Assembly: GCA_018697195.1 (NCBI GenBank)
Contig: CM031861.1
Location: 3,442,242-3,506,241, forward strand
Origin: Certhia americana
Lineage: Eukaryota > Chordata > Aves > Passeriformes > Certhiidae
Reading direction: 5' to 3'
DNA: 64,000 nt
Shown here: one piece after another, positions 26,001-38,000 of the stretch
Layout of the letters: the number at the start of each line of letters is the position of its first letter
How positions within the stretch are numbered: the first letter of the stretch is position 1
The notes under the pieces: generated by a model
Told to the model about the DNA's origin: nothing
Databases searched by the model: none
The model's input: only the letters and a program-made list of their open reading frames with translations
Made by a program: the position numbers and the translations under genes

Positions 26001-29000
26001 TCATTTCTGTTTCCAGCACTGTTGCCCGTGCTCTTTCTGTAGTTGTGTGGGGGAAAAAGTCACATACACAATTTGCCTTAGCTCCCGCATTTGTGATGAC
26101 AGAGTAAATTGTAATAAATAATTTGTATAAAACACTCATTTTCTGCACTGGGTTTTTTTGGCAACTGATCAGGTTATTCCTATCAGTTGTTGCTTTGGAC
26201 TCAAGTCTTCAGTATTGCATATTTCTGTAATATATTTCATCCCAATGAATCCATACATGGGCATGTTTGAAAGAAACACCAAGAAGAATACTTTTGTAAG
26301 TATTGATGGCTGGCAGCATCGTGGTTTTGGACAGTGTACTTGAATAGACATTACTTCTGCATTACAGAATACATGCTTTTTTTTTGTATCATAATACTCA
26401 CGCTGTTCTACACCCTGTTGAGTGCTTCCCCAGGCGTCCCAAACCTCATTTTCACCTCTTTGTGCATATATATTCCATAAACTCACTATGAACTACCAGA
26501 ACTTAGATGGAAAAGCAGCTGCTTTGGAGTTCTTCTCCCATGTACCATCATGTGATATTTTTTTTTTCCTTACTCAAGGACTCAGAATTGAACGAGTTAA
26601 GGAAGACAATTGAACTCCTGAAGAAACAAAATGCTGCTGCTCAGGCTGCCATTAATGGAGTCATCAACACTCCTGAGCTCAACTGCAAAGGTGAGAGACA
26701 AGCACCACGCCAAGGTTCTCCAGTGAGACTTCAGTCCTCTGGGTAATAGCTGATGTAACCATCAGAGCTACCCAGAGAGCAGAGTAACCCAGCAATTTAC
26801 ACTGGGCTAAATTGCTGAAGGAAAGTTTGAAGCATCTCAGATTTTAATCTCGTCACAAGAAACAAGGATTTGAAATACAATATATCTGTTGTGATAAGTG
26901 ATTGTCTGAGTGCTGGTTTCCCTGAATGTTTCTTCAGGATTGTCTGATTGATGCCATTCATCAGATTTCCTAGATAATTTTGACACTGCCTCCATTCATA
27001 TCCAGGTCCTGGAGCTGCTCAGCCCACGGACCTGCGGATCCGGAGGCAGCACTCCTCGGACAGTGTCTCCAGCATTAACAGTGCCACCAGCCACTCCAGC
27101 GTGGGCAGCAACATCGAGAGTGACTCCAAGAAAAAGAAGAGGAAGAACTGGGTGAGTGTGTTTTAGCAGACTGCGTGAGATTTATGTGAAATTGTCAGGA
27201 CATGCACGGTGAAATCCACCCCGCTGCTCCTTCCTGCCTCGTGCAGCAGGTCAGCACAAGGACTGTGCACTGCTTAAAGCCTGGGTAAACTCTCCTGTGA
27301 AGGCTTAATTGAGCTTTAGGGGATGTATATCCTTGTGTTGACTCTGCATAGGATTGCATTTTAGCTTGACAGCTAAAAGGCCAGTCTTAAATTAGAAATA
27401 GCTGTCTAAGATCAGTTCTGGCTAAAGGGGTGTCCAGCCCTTTAAGGAAAACGTGGTGTCTGTCATTAAAGTAAAACAAACCCACAAGAGAAGATCGTTC
27501 TTGTGTGTGGTTTTTTTTTTTTACTAAACACTCTTTGTCCAGCATTAACTTGGAGTTCTAAGAATAAAATAAAAAAAAGTACTGATCTTTAAAAAGTTTT
27601 CATGACAGACATCTCTTTTGGAAGTTTTTGCATTACTTACCTGTCATCTCCCGTTTTTCCCTCTTTGCTCATCCCGTACTATGTACAAGGTACCCTGTAC
27701 TGGAGGAAAGGTACATTGTCTTCAACTCCATTTTCAATTAGACCATAACTACCTTAGTGACCTAGTCTGATTGTAGTTTGAATTGAAGTCCCTAGATCCT
27801 TTATTGTAGCCAGTAAAACAATCCACCCCTTTCTTCCCACTGAATTTAAATCTCCCTGGATCTCTTGGGTGTACAGATAAATCTGTAGAGATGCAAAATG
27901 TGGTTAGAGCTGGTAAAAAGCTTCATTTGTATTTGCACAATATCCTCTCAGAAATGCTGATGAAACTCCTGAACTGTAAGAAACAGCTTCCTGAACAAGT
28001 TCTCGGTTTTATTGTCGCTTATCTCAGAGATTTCATTTTGGTATCTCTTGGTATTGCCAGCTGCTTCACAAAAGAAGCATTTCCTCTCTGCCCCCTAAAT
28101 AATTGGTTGAATGGAAACAACATCTTCTCCAAATCCTTCTTGTGCTGTATGTTAGTATATAGACAAAGTAAATTGCTGTAACTTTTAAATTTCTAGCACC
28201 CCTTAGTTTGTGACATGAAACTTCTGTAGTCATTAAGCCTTGGTTAAGATAAACACTTCTTAAAATTTTTGTTTAGCTTCTATTCTTTGTTGTAGTAACC
28301 TAGTGGATATGGTCCTACATCAGCCTGCATTTCTCATTCATCAGATAGCTATTTCTGAAGAAGGTTAAGGGAACACTTCCTTATAAAGATAAATAAATAA
28401 AGTTTTCATGAAGTAGAAGAAACAGGACAGTATTTTTATGCTGTTATTAAAAACGAGTATATCATTGCTGTGAAATGAAGTTGGAAATCAAGACACTGCT
28501 GAGAAGAATATGTGAGTTGAATCTGATTCACACATTCTTTATTCCACTAGTGCTGAGGAAGCTCTCAGCCAAGATCTTTGTGTTCTGTGCAGAAGCAATG
28601 CAGCTGTCCATTCAGAGCTGAAACATCACATTTTCAGCATTTCTCATTGTAGGAGTCTTTGTCTAGCTTAAAAACAGCTTTCAGCTCATATTAAGCCATC
28701 CTGTGCACAGTATGTAATTTGCAATGGCATTAAAAGATGTACACAGAGTATCCTGAGTGGGAAGGGAGCCATGAGGATCATCAAGTCCAGACCTGGATTC
28801 TATGGGGTTTAACTTTTAGGGCTCCCTAAAAGTCAAACCATCTATCAAAGAACATTGTCCAAGTGCTTCTTGAACACTACCTGTTGAACTGTAACTTTGG
28901 GCAACATCAGTTTAATGACATGAATATTAATTCTTGTTTGGAAAATGGCAGTCACATTACCAAAGGTTGTTTTAGTTGCAGGTAGGTAGAGAAGTTGCAG

Positions 29001-32000
29001 TGTTTTTGCGTGGTGAAATACATGTTCCTGCAAGGAAAAATACATTATTAACTGGGCTCTTAGCCAAAGCACTCTGCCTGAGCTAAGGAGAAAATGTAAT
29101 TTAAATAGTTAAGAGAGTTTGGATCTGGTGTCCTCCTCAGGTAATGCAAAAAAATATCTGCATGTGGTTTGAGACACCTGGTTTTGGAAAATACAGGGTT
29201 CCGGTTTTAAAGTAACTGTTTGTTAATCATTGGTCATGTTTGTCTTAGAAATCCAAAACTTCCCTTATCAGTGGCTTTATCTGTTAAAACATGTCTTTTT
29301 TCCTTCCCCCACTTCCTTTTGCTTGCACTTCTTCCGGCAGGTCAATGAGGTAAGGAGGACCTACTTTAAACTCGGCGGTACAAAGCTAACCCACCATTGA
29401 CACCACTAACCCTCCCAGCACCCTTAACCTGGGCTGGGCCCTCTGCCAGCACAGCTGCAAGCTGTCACCACGCCACTAGAAAGCTTGTTGCACTGAGCTG
29501 AGTTTGCTGTCGAATAGTTCTTAAAAAATAGGAAGCACCCATAGCCACTCCTATTGACCTTATTAATCTGATAAAATAGTTAAGGGGGAAAAAAAAAAAA
29601 AAAAAGCTTTTTTTATTTTTCACCTGTGTTACTGCGTATGTGAGTATGGCTGTAGCATCTGGAGTATTTGCATGTTGAGAGTTTTTTCTCTGTGGCTTTT
29701 TTTTTTGCCTGGTTTCACTCTTAATGACGGACCTGCTGCTGTGGTCTTGTTTTTTTCCAGTTACGCAGCTCCTTCAAGCAAGCTTTTGGGAAAAAGAAAT
29801 CTCCCAAGTCAGCATCTTCTCATTCAGACATTGAGGAGATGACTGATTCTTCCTTGCCTTCCTCACCAAAGCTACCACACCACAACACCACTGTTTCAAC
29901 ACCACTGCTGAGAGCTTCCCATTCCAATTCCCTGTAAGTGACTTTTGTAAGTTTTAGACAGAAAACAGCATGGAAGGTGTCTTGCTGCATTGGTAGAGGA
30001 AAGGCAGAGGGCAGAAATGCTGAATTCATGTATTCAGAGATTTAAAGATGCTGACTCCCAACCCAGTACCTTTGCATTAGTGTCCAGGAAGCCAAAAATC
30101 ATTGCGTCAGTACTAAAGTGTAAATATTTCATTGGGTTGCTCCCTCAGCAGAATGTATCAAGAATATTTATAAGCAGGGTGACCTTGAGGTGCCAGATTA
30201 ATTGGATCTCTTGCTGTTAATTAAACAAACCATGCCAAATCTGGGATTTTGTTTCTCTTGTCTAAACACAGATAATGCTACAACATGTTGTATTAAATGC
30301 TATAAACGCGTTGTTTTAATCTGCCATGATAAGTTCCCTATTCTATTGACAAATTCAGATAAAGGAAGGGAAATCAAACACTATGGTTTAGTGATACAGA
30401 TGAACTCATCCAACTGCTTGTGCCTGGTGAATGGAGATGATCCACCCCTCTTTCCTTCTGTATCTACCTGTGCCTGGTCCTTTCCATGGCCAGCTGTGAA
30501 ATGAAGTTTAACAATTCCCTCACCACGCTGTTTTGAGTCTCAACTCACATTTTAGAAGGTGCACGGGAATTTTAGTGAATCAGCTTTTCTGTTGATTCCG
30601 TCAGTAGCTTTGTCATTTGAGCAGAATAAATAAATATAGAAAGTTGTAACAGGCAATGTTGTGAAACCTGTAATTGCCAGACAGCCTCCTGACCTTGGGA
30701 GGTCATGCAGAGCTTCCAGCCTGATTTCAGAACAAATGCATTGGAGTTGTTCCCCTCCACTTGTTTTCACATGAAGAGGCGAAAACAATAGCAATAGTTT
30801 CCAGCTGTATAACAGTGATGAAATGTCAGTAGCAGAAGATAATCCCCCATGATTTTTGTTTCTAAGCTTCTTCTGTCTCTTGAGCTGAACTCAGTGTGTT
30901 TCTGGTGACTACAGCAAGTTGTGCTTTAGAACTCTCAGGCCAGAATATTGTCAAATGGTGATGCCATCTGCCATCAGCCAAAATGCTGTGTGGGCACATC
31001 TCACCTTGCTGTGGAAGCCAAAAGGGTAAACATGAACAAAGAGTAAATATGTTAACTGGGGGAAGGACAGAGCACAAGTAAAACTACTGTGTTTTGGCTT
31101 ATTGTCTTTTTGGTGGGGAAAGCATCTCTCATTAACCTGATTTAGGGAAAGACATGTTAGGTAAAATCTCCCTCAAAGCATGCAGCTGTGTGGTTGATCT
31201 TTATACAGATACTGTTACAAATGTGCTGAAATGTTGTTACTCACTCAGAAACATTTTTTTTTTTTGTGGGCAAAGGGAAGAAAAATGCCACGAAAAATTT
31301 TTTAAGTGTGAGTTCTTTAAAGTGAGCAGGAATTTGTCATGCTTGAATAGGTGTAGAGTTCCAAAGCCCTCCAGAGCAGTACAGGGAAACCCAGCTGTGC
31401 ACACCTGGTGAGCTTTAAATCTGTCTGTGAACTCATCAATCTCCAACCAACTGCTGTTAAATGTCTGTAACCCCTTAATTTATTTAGATTTTGGCTTTAG
31501 AAGTTTTCCTTTATAGCAACTACCGTGAAAAAAATGAAGACTATCCAACAGTAGGTGATTTCAGATAATTCTGCTTCAGATGCTGATTAAAGAAAAATAT
31601 TATTGCCATCCCTATTTCATAAAGGGGACTTCAAACACAGTGATTGTCCAAAGGTCATTCTTTATATCTTGGAGGATATAAAGAGGAGGACTTGAGAATT
31701 ACATTAAATCTTCTTAATTCTACTCCAGTATCTAAGTGTAGTAGTAGTAGTAGTAGCCTGGTTCTAGTTCACTTTTTGACAGTTACTCAAGTTCTTTGTC
31801 ATCCACACAACCCTCAGACATCTTTGTTTCGATAGGCTCTAAAATTCCTGTGTTTCACAGCTGATTTACGGTATCCCTTAATTCAAAAAGCCCAACATGC
31901 CACCTGCTTTGAGCAGAATCACGAGGGCTTTATTCCTCTCCTCCTGCTGAATGCTGTGAGGAGAGGGACGAGCGTGTGTTTGTGTCCTGCAGCATTTCTG

Positions 32001-35000
32001 AGTGCGCGGACAGCGAGGCCGAGACGGTGATGCAGCTGCGCAACGAGCTGCGCGACAAGGAGATGAAGCTGACGGATATCCGCCTGGAAGCACTCAGCTC
32101 TGCCCACCAGCTGGACCAGCTGCGTGAGGCCATGAACAGGATGCAGGTGAGGAGCAGCCCCCACACTCACCCTGCAGCCTGTGCTGGCCTGGCCAACCAC
32201 CCCCGCAGCGAAGAGCTGAACTTTCTGAGTGCTGGCTAAAGGCTGCGTTTAGCTTTGTGCCAGGGTTAAACCTCAGCTTGAACACCTGACTTTGCTGCCC
32301 TCAGCTGCAGCTGTTTCAGCCCAAGGGTGGGGACAGCATTTTGTTGGCTGTCAAAATGTTTCCATGCTCTCTGCCTTAAGGTAGTTGCGTTTCAGTGTCA
32401 GTGAATTCCCACAGATTTAGGTATTTAAGGATACTTTGAAAAGTTTCGCGGAAAGGACATTGTAATAATTAAAATCCTTAATCAAAATTATAAAAGCAGC
32501 ATTTCTGCTAAACTACCATTTATTCATAAATGTCTTTTGTTGCTATCTTGTAATCACGTTTTCACTGTGTCTTCTAATGTCTGACTTGTCTTTTCAAGAG
32601 TGAGATTGAAAAGTTGAAAGCAGAGAACGATCGGCTGAAATCTGAAAACCACGGCAGCTGTAGCAGGGCTCAGTCTCAGGTTTCCATCTCCTCCTCTCCC
32701 AGACACTCAGTGGGTCTCTCTCAACACAGCCTGAACCTCACGGAGTCAACCAGTCTCGGTGAGTTTAATGAGAAGGGTGGTAGGGCAGGTTTTATCATGC
32801 ACTTGGAAGGCTTGGGTTGGTTAGCCATGGAAAAATGAAAGCGTGAGGATTATGAGCAGCTGAGGTGTGGAAATATGTCACGAGCTGGCACAAAGCCTTC
32901 TTTTAAATATCATCATAGGTCTGCTACACCCTCGGTCAGAGGTGTCCAATTATGACCTCAGCTCTGAAGACTCATGTCTAAAGCCATTTAATGGTGCACG
33001 TTTGCCAGGGGATATATCATAGGAAGGAAAATACAGAGTAACTGGCTAATAATTTTCAATGACCTTCCCTTTTAAAGAGGGATATGTGGCGCGGAAGTCA
33101 GTCAGCCCAGTTCTTGTGTTTTACCTCGGGGCATGTGAAGCCCAGACGTGTTGTGTTTGACTACAATAAACCAGAATAGCCTCCATTGTAACTGTGCTCC
33201 AGCTGTGAAGCTGTTGATGTTTCCTGTCCACAGACATGCTGTTGGATGACACTGGAGATGGCTCTGCCCGGAAAGAAGGAGGCAGGCACGTCAAAATAGT
33301 CGTCAACTTCCAGGACGAGATGAAATGGAAGGAGGTGAGTTGTGTTTGATCCCCAGCTTTGAAATGTGACTTCAGAATCTGTGAGGGAATTCGAGTTTGC
33401 CAGGGACTTCTAAGAATTTTCTCAGGAAAACAGTTCATTAGTATGTTCATAGTGATAGAGAAGGCACATGGCTTCCTCCAGCATCCTTGGAGCTGCTGAG
33501 AGAAATGCCAGAAGCACCAATCTTATGGAAGCACTTGACAAATCCAAACTGGGAGATCCGTACCATATCATTCTAGTTCAAGTTGTCCTCTCAGGCACAA
33601 GGACCCTGTTTAGAATGACTTCTTTCAGGTGTTTCCCATCCACAAGTAAGTGGAAGAATCCTAATTAGCCAAATAAATTGCAAGTATTGTAAAGTTGCAT
33701 CCCGTCTCGTGTGTTTAACATACTACATGCATGAAATTATTGCAGTCTTTGCCAAACAATGGCCTTGATATCTCACGTTTTTGAGTCCCTGTAAAAGTTC
33801 GTTTAGAAGTAACTTCATGTCTTTCTGAGGGCTGGACAAAAATCTGCATGATCAGGGATAAAATGGACTCAGCAGATCTTTCCATTAAAAACCAATTTTG
33901 TATTAAATATTACAACCCTGGATAAACAGTAAGACTGCTGCTGATTGACTGCAGTCAGAGCAAGTTTTAGTAACACTTCAAATCTTATGATAGAAATCTT
34001 TTTTTCTTTAATTAATGTTTCATAGTGAGTGCAGCTGTAGAAAAGCAGAAAAATTATATTCATTCTGATTACTTTTTTCTGCCTTAAAAATTCCTAGAAA
34101 ATTCAAAATGCTATGATATATCAAATATAATATATAAATATAAAATCTCTTTCTATATTACTACTTTTACATAGAGCAACGTGTAATTTCTACAGATACA
34201 GATTTCTATGCCCACTGCAGAGTTTCTAGAAATAATAGGATAAACCTTGCAAATGTAACATCTTTGATTGTGAAGTCATGGAAGAATGAACTTGACATCC
34301 ACTTTTTTGTCTAACCTAAGAGGCTTTTTGTCTCTTTGCTAAACTGTAATCCTCTCAGAGAATTTTTAATTGCTCATGGATTGATTAATAAATACCTTTA
34401 ACTTAACATCCCAGCCACCTGAGTATTCTTTAGATTTGTGACTCCAACACTGTAGAAAACGTTTATCATGTGAAAAGGATTCCATATGCCATTCAGAATT
34501 CACCATACAGGGTAGTAAGGACGCACCATTATTAAGGAGTAAAAGGGCAGGGGGCAGGGAAGCCAGCATTTTAATGACATTAACCACACTTGTCTGATGG
34601 AGTTATTCCTGTGCCTTTAGGATTCCAGGCCTCGCACCTTCCTCATAGGCTGCATTGGAGTCAGTGGGAAGACCAAGTGGGATGTTCTGGATGGGGTTGT
34701 GAGACGCCTGTTTAAGGTCAGTGGGTACAACATGCTGTGAGCTCGAGTTCTCCTGGGGGGGTTTGATGGAACCAAGCCATGTTTAACTGGGGGTATTAAG
34801 TACTGTCACAGCAGAGAGCAAACCCAGTGCTGCCTGACTTCCCGTGTCCCTTTTCCACCCCAGGAGTACATCATTCACGTGGATCCCGTGAGCCAGCTGG
34901 GGCTGAACTCAGACAGTGTTCTGGGCTACAGCATCGGGGAAATCAAGCGCACCAACAGCGCAGAGACCCCGGAGCTGCTGCCCTGTGGGTACCTGGTTGG

Positions 35001-38000
35001 AGAAAACAACACTATCTCAGTTACCATCAAAGGTAATTTCACCTGACCTACCTGGTGGAGGTTTCACTATTGAGTTGTGTCTGAACTTGCCCTGTCAAGA
35101 AACTTAGGGGACTTTCTTGTTTTTATTGCACTGCTTTTTCCTGTTCCTACTGTTTATTTACTTCCTGCTATTTTCATTTGATAAAGTCTTAGCACTTGGG
35201 GTATGCTAAGTCTGTAATTCCAGCAGGTTTTCAACCTGTAACTCAAGGAATAATTACACACTCCAGAGATCTTGAGTTGTCCTGGAGAAGACCTCACAAT
35301 GATGCCTTCTGGAGGCTGACCTGGAGCGGAGACTAGACAGAGCAAAAAGATAAAGTATGGATTTATTAAAAGGCCTCCAGCTGGACCACACCCAAGATGC
35401 ACCCCAAAATGGTCACAAAATGGACACCTGGTCATGAGGTCTCACACTTTTATAAGTTCTGGTCCATTAGCATATTAGAATCAGAATTAGAATTAGAATC
35501 ATAGCTTCAGGTTATGAAGCTCCATCCTCCTTGTTTTTTCTTCTCACTTCACCGTTGGTTTTGCTCTTGGGACTGAAAGTTTTTCTTGGTATCAAACTAG
35601 AGAAGGAATTGTTTTGTCTATCTACTCTCTAAAGAGAGCTTAGTAACACTGAATATGAAATCTAAAACTACCCACCAAAACAGCACAGAATCTAAAAAAT
35701 GTAATAGCTAAAACCTAATACATCATTCCTGAAACTTAAAGCATCAACACCACAAGGGATGCATTGGAGCTGTTTGAGCAGCAAAGTACTTTCCAAATGA
35801 GTCAAGCCTCAAAATTTCAATAGCTCTTTATTACAGCTATAGTTGTTATTTCCTTCATGAAGGGTTAAAAAAAAAAAAAATCTTGACTCATTTGCTTGAT
35901 TGGTCTTACTGAAGGATCCCTCCTTAACTATCAGGAAGAGGGGAACCCAAATTTTATGAACACCTTAAAATCTAGCTTTTTGAGAATATATGGTTTTCAG
36001 AATTCCCATCAATTTCATTCTGTAACACTGTTGAAAATTTAGTATTTGTGTTTCTCATTTGGTTTCTCAGGGAAGGACTTTTTAATGAAAACTATACTAT
36101 GAAACTAAGTTCAGGGGTAAAACCCTCAGCTGCTGCATTTTGAACATACATCAGTTTGCTCAAAGTTATGAGCAAACTTTGCTCATAACCAGTGAAATCT
36201 GCAGACGGATGGTATTAGAGGGCAGTGCCAAGCATTCTTCAGATCAACTTTGAAATTTGACTGAAAGCAGATTTTTGAATATTGATGTTAAAAGCCAAGT
36301 TACATTGTATAGCAAACCAGTGGGCAGGAAGACAGAATTAACTGTGAAATACATCAATTTACTGAGGCTTGACATAAACCCAGGATATTCTCCTTATATA
36401 AAATGCATTGTCCAGTCATAAATCCTAACTGAAATATTTCATAAGTTCTAACTGTGTCTGTAAAGCTGCAGTTTGAGTTTGTATTTAACTTGCACTGACT
36501 TGACTTGTGCCTTGAAGGTTCATAAGTGATAACAGTTTTCAATAAAATAGAAATGTATTTAATCAATTTATGGAAAATCACTTACATATACCTTTGAGAT
36601 ATAAAGCTGCCTGTATAAATATTTAATATTCCAAGTAACCACTGAGGTGCAAACATTTCTCTGGGTGATCTGCCAACTTCCCTTCCTACTGTTTATTTTG
36701 AAGCACTGTGTATTTTCCCTGAGCCAATTCTGCCTAAAGTGACTGCTGACATGGCATAAATGCTTATCAGTAGGAGTTTTCTGTTAGAGGAGATAACTAT
36801 CAGCATACAGAGGAGGAGTTTAATTACAAGCATTTGGGAAAGTAGGGGGAGTGGATGATAGCTGGTTTTTTTTTTTTTTTTCATCTAGCGAGCCAAAAGT
36901 AAACAGGTACATTCTGGGTGAATGCTTGGTGAAATGCTATAAAATGGATGGCTTGTGCATGAAAAGTGTGGCCTGGAATCCTTTGGTGTGTGGCAGCTTC
37001 CAAAGGACCTTAGGGATGCACTGAGGACTTAAACAGGCTGAAGGAGGATCCAGGCTAAGCCCACGGGTCACCCCTGCACTTGTTTTCCAGCTTTGTGTGT
37101 GCCTCTCTCAACCACGAGGGATACCAGGGTGGGGAAGGCATTTAGCTCTGAAGTGAAGAGGAGCTTGATCAGGTCAGTTTGGATAAAACCTGGCAATGCC
37201 CCTAAAAGAGGCCTGTTTCCCTGCTGCAGGTATCTGTGAGAACAGCCTGGACGGGCTGGTGTTCGAGTCGCTGATCCCCAAGCCCATCCTGCAGCGCTAC
37301 GTGTCCCTGCTGATGGAGCACAGGAGGATCATCCTGTCTGGCCCCAGTGGCACGGGCAAAACCTACCTGGCCAACCGCCTGTCTGAGTACATGGTCCTCA
37401 GGGAGGGCAGGGAGCTGGCTGAGGGCATCATTGCCACCTTCAATGTCGACCACAAATCCAGCAAGGTGAGCACGCGCACGCCAGGGTGGTCCTCGCACCA
37501 CCACCTGTCCAGAACTGATGCCTTCTGGAGGCTGACCTGGAACAGAGACCAGCCAGAGCAAAAGGATAAAGTAGGGATTTATTAAAAGCCCTCAATGGGC
37601 ACACCTGGGCAGCACAAGAGCCCAGCTGGGCTACACCCAAGATGCACCCAAAATGGTTACAAAACGGACAACAGATCACAAGGTCTCACATTTTTATAAG
37701 TTCTGGTCCATTAGTATATTAGATTCAATTGTACAGCCATAGCTTCAGGTTATGAAGCTCCATCCTCCTTGTTTTTCCTTCTCACTTCACCGTTGTTTTT
37801 GTGAACCTTTCTTAATCAATCATTTGGAGCTTCCCTTGGTTTTCAAAGCACTGTGTTCATCCTGAAGGGAACAGTATTTAAAGGTTTTCAGATTCACCTG
37901 ATTATGGGTCTGGAACAGCAGGCTTCCAGGTGTGTATTTAAACACCTAAAGGTGTCATGATTTTCAAGTGTTTAGGAGCCTGAGAATTGCCCAGGAAGTT

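Noticed and set aside
34621..34716. Second true P-loop in NAV2 (GVSGKT)
   Set aside because: Lacks the first Gly at the GxxxxGK spacing; the canonical Walker A is in the exon at 37230.
35300..37800. One intact provirus bounded by two LTRs
   Set aside because: A NAV2 coding exon and unique intron sequence lie between, and no gag, pol or env-like frames are present.
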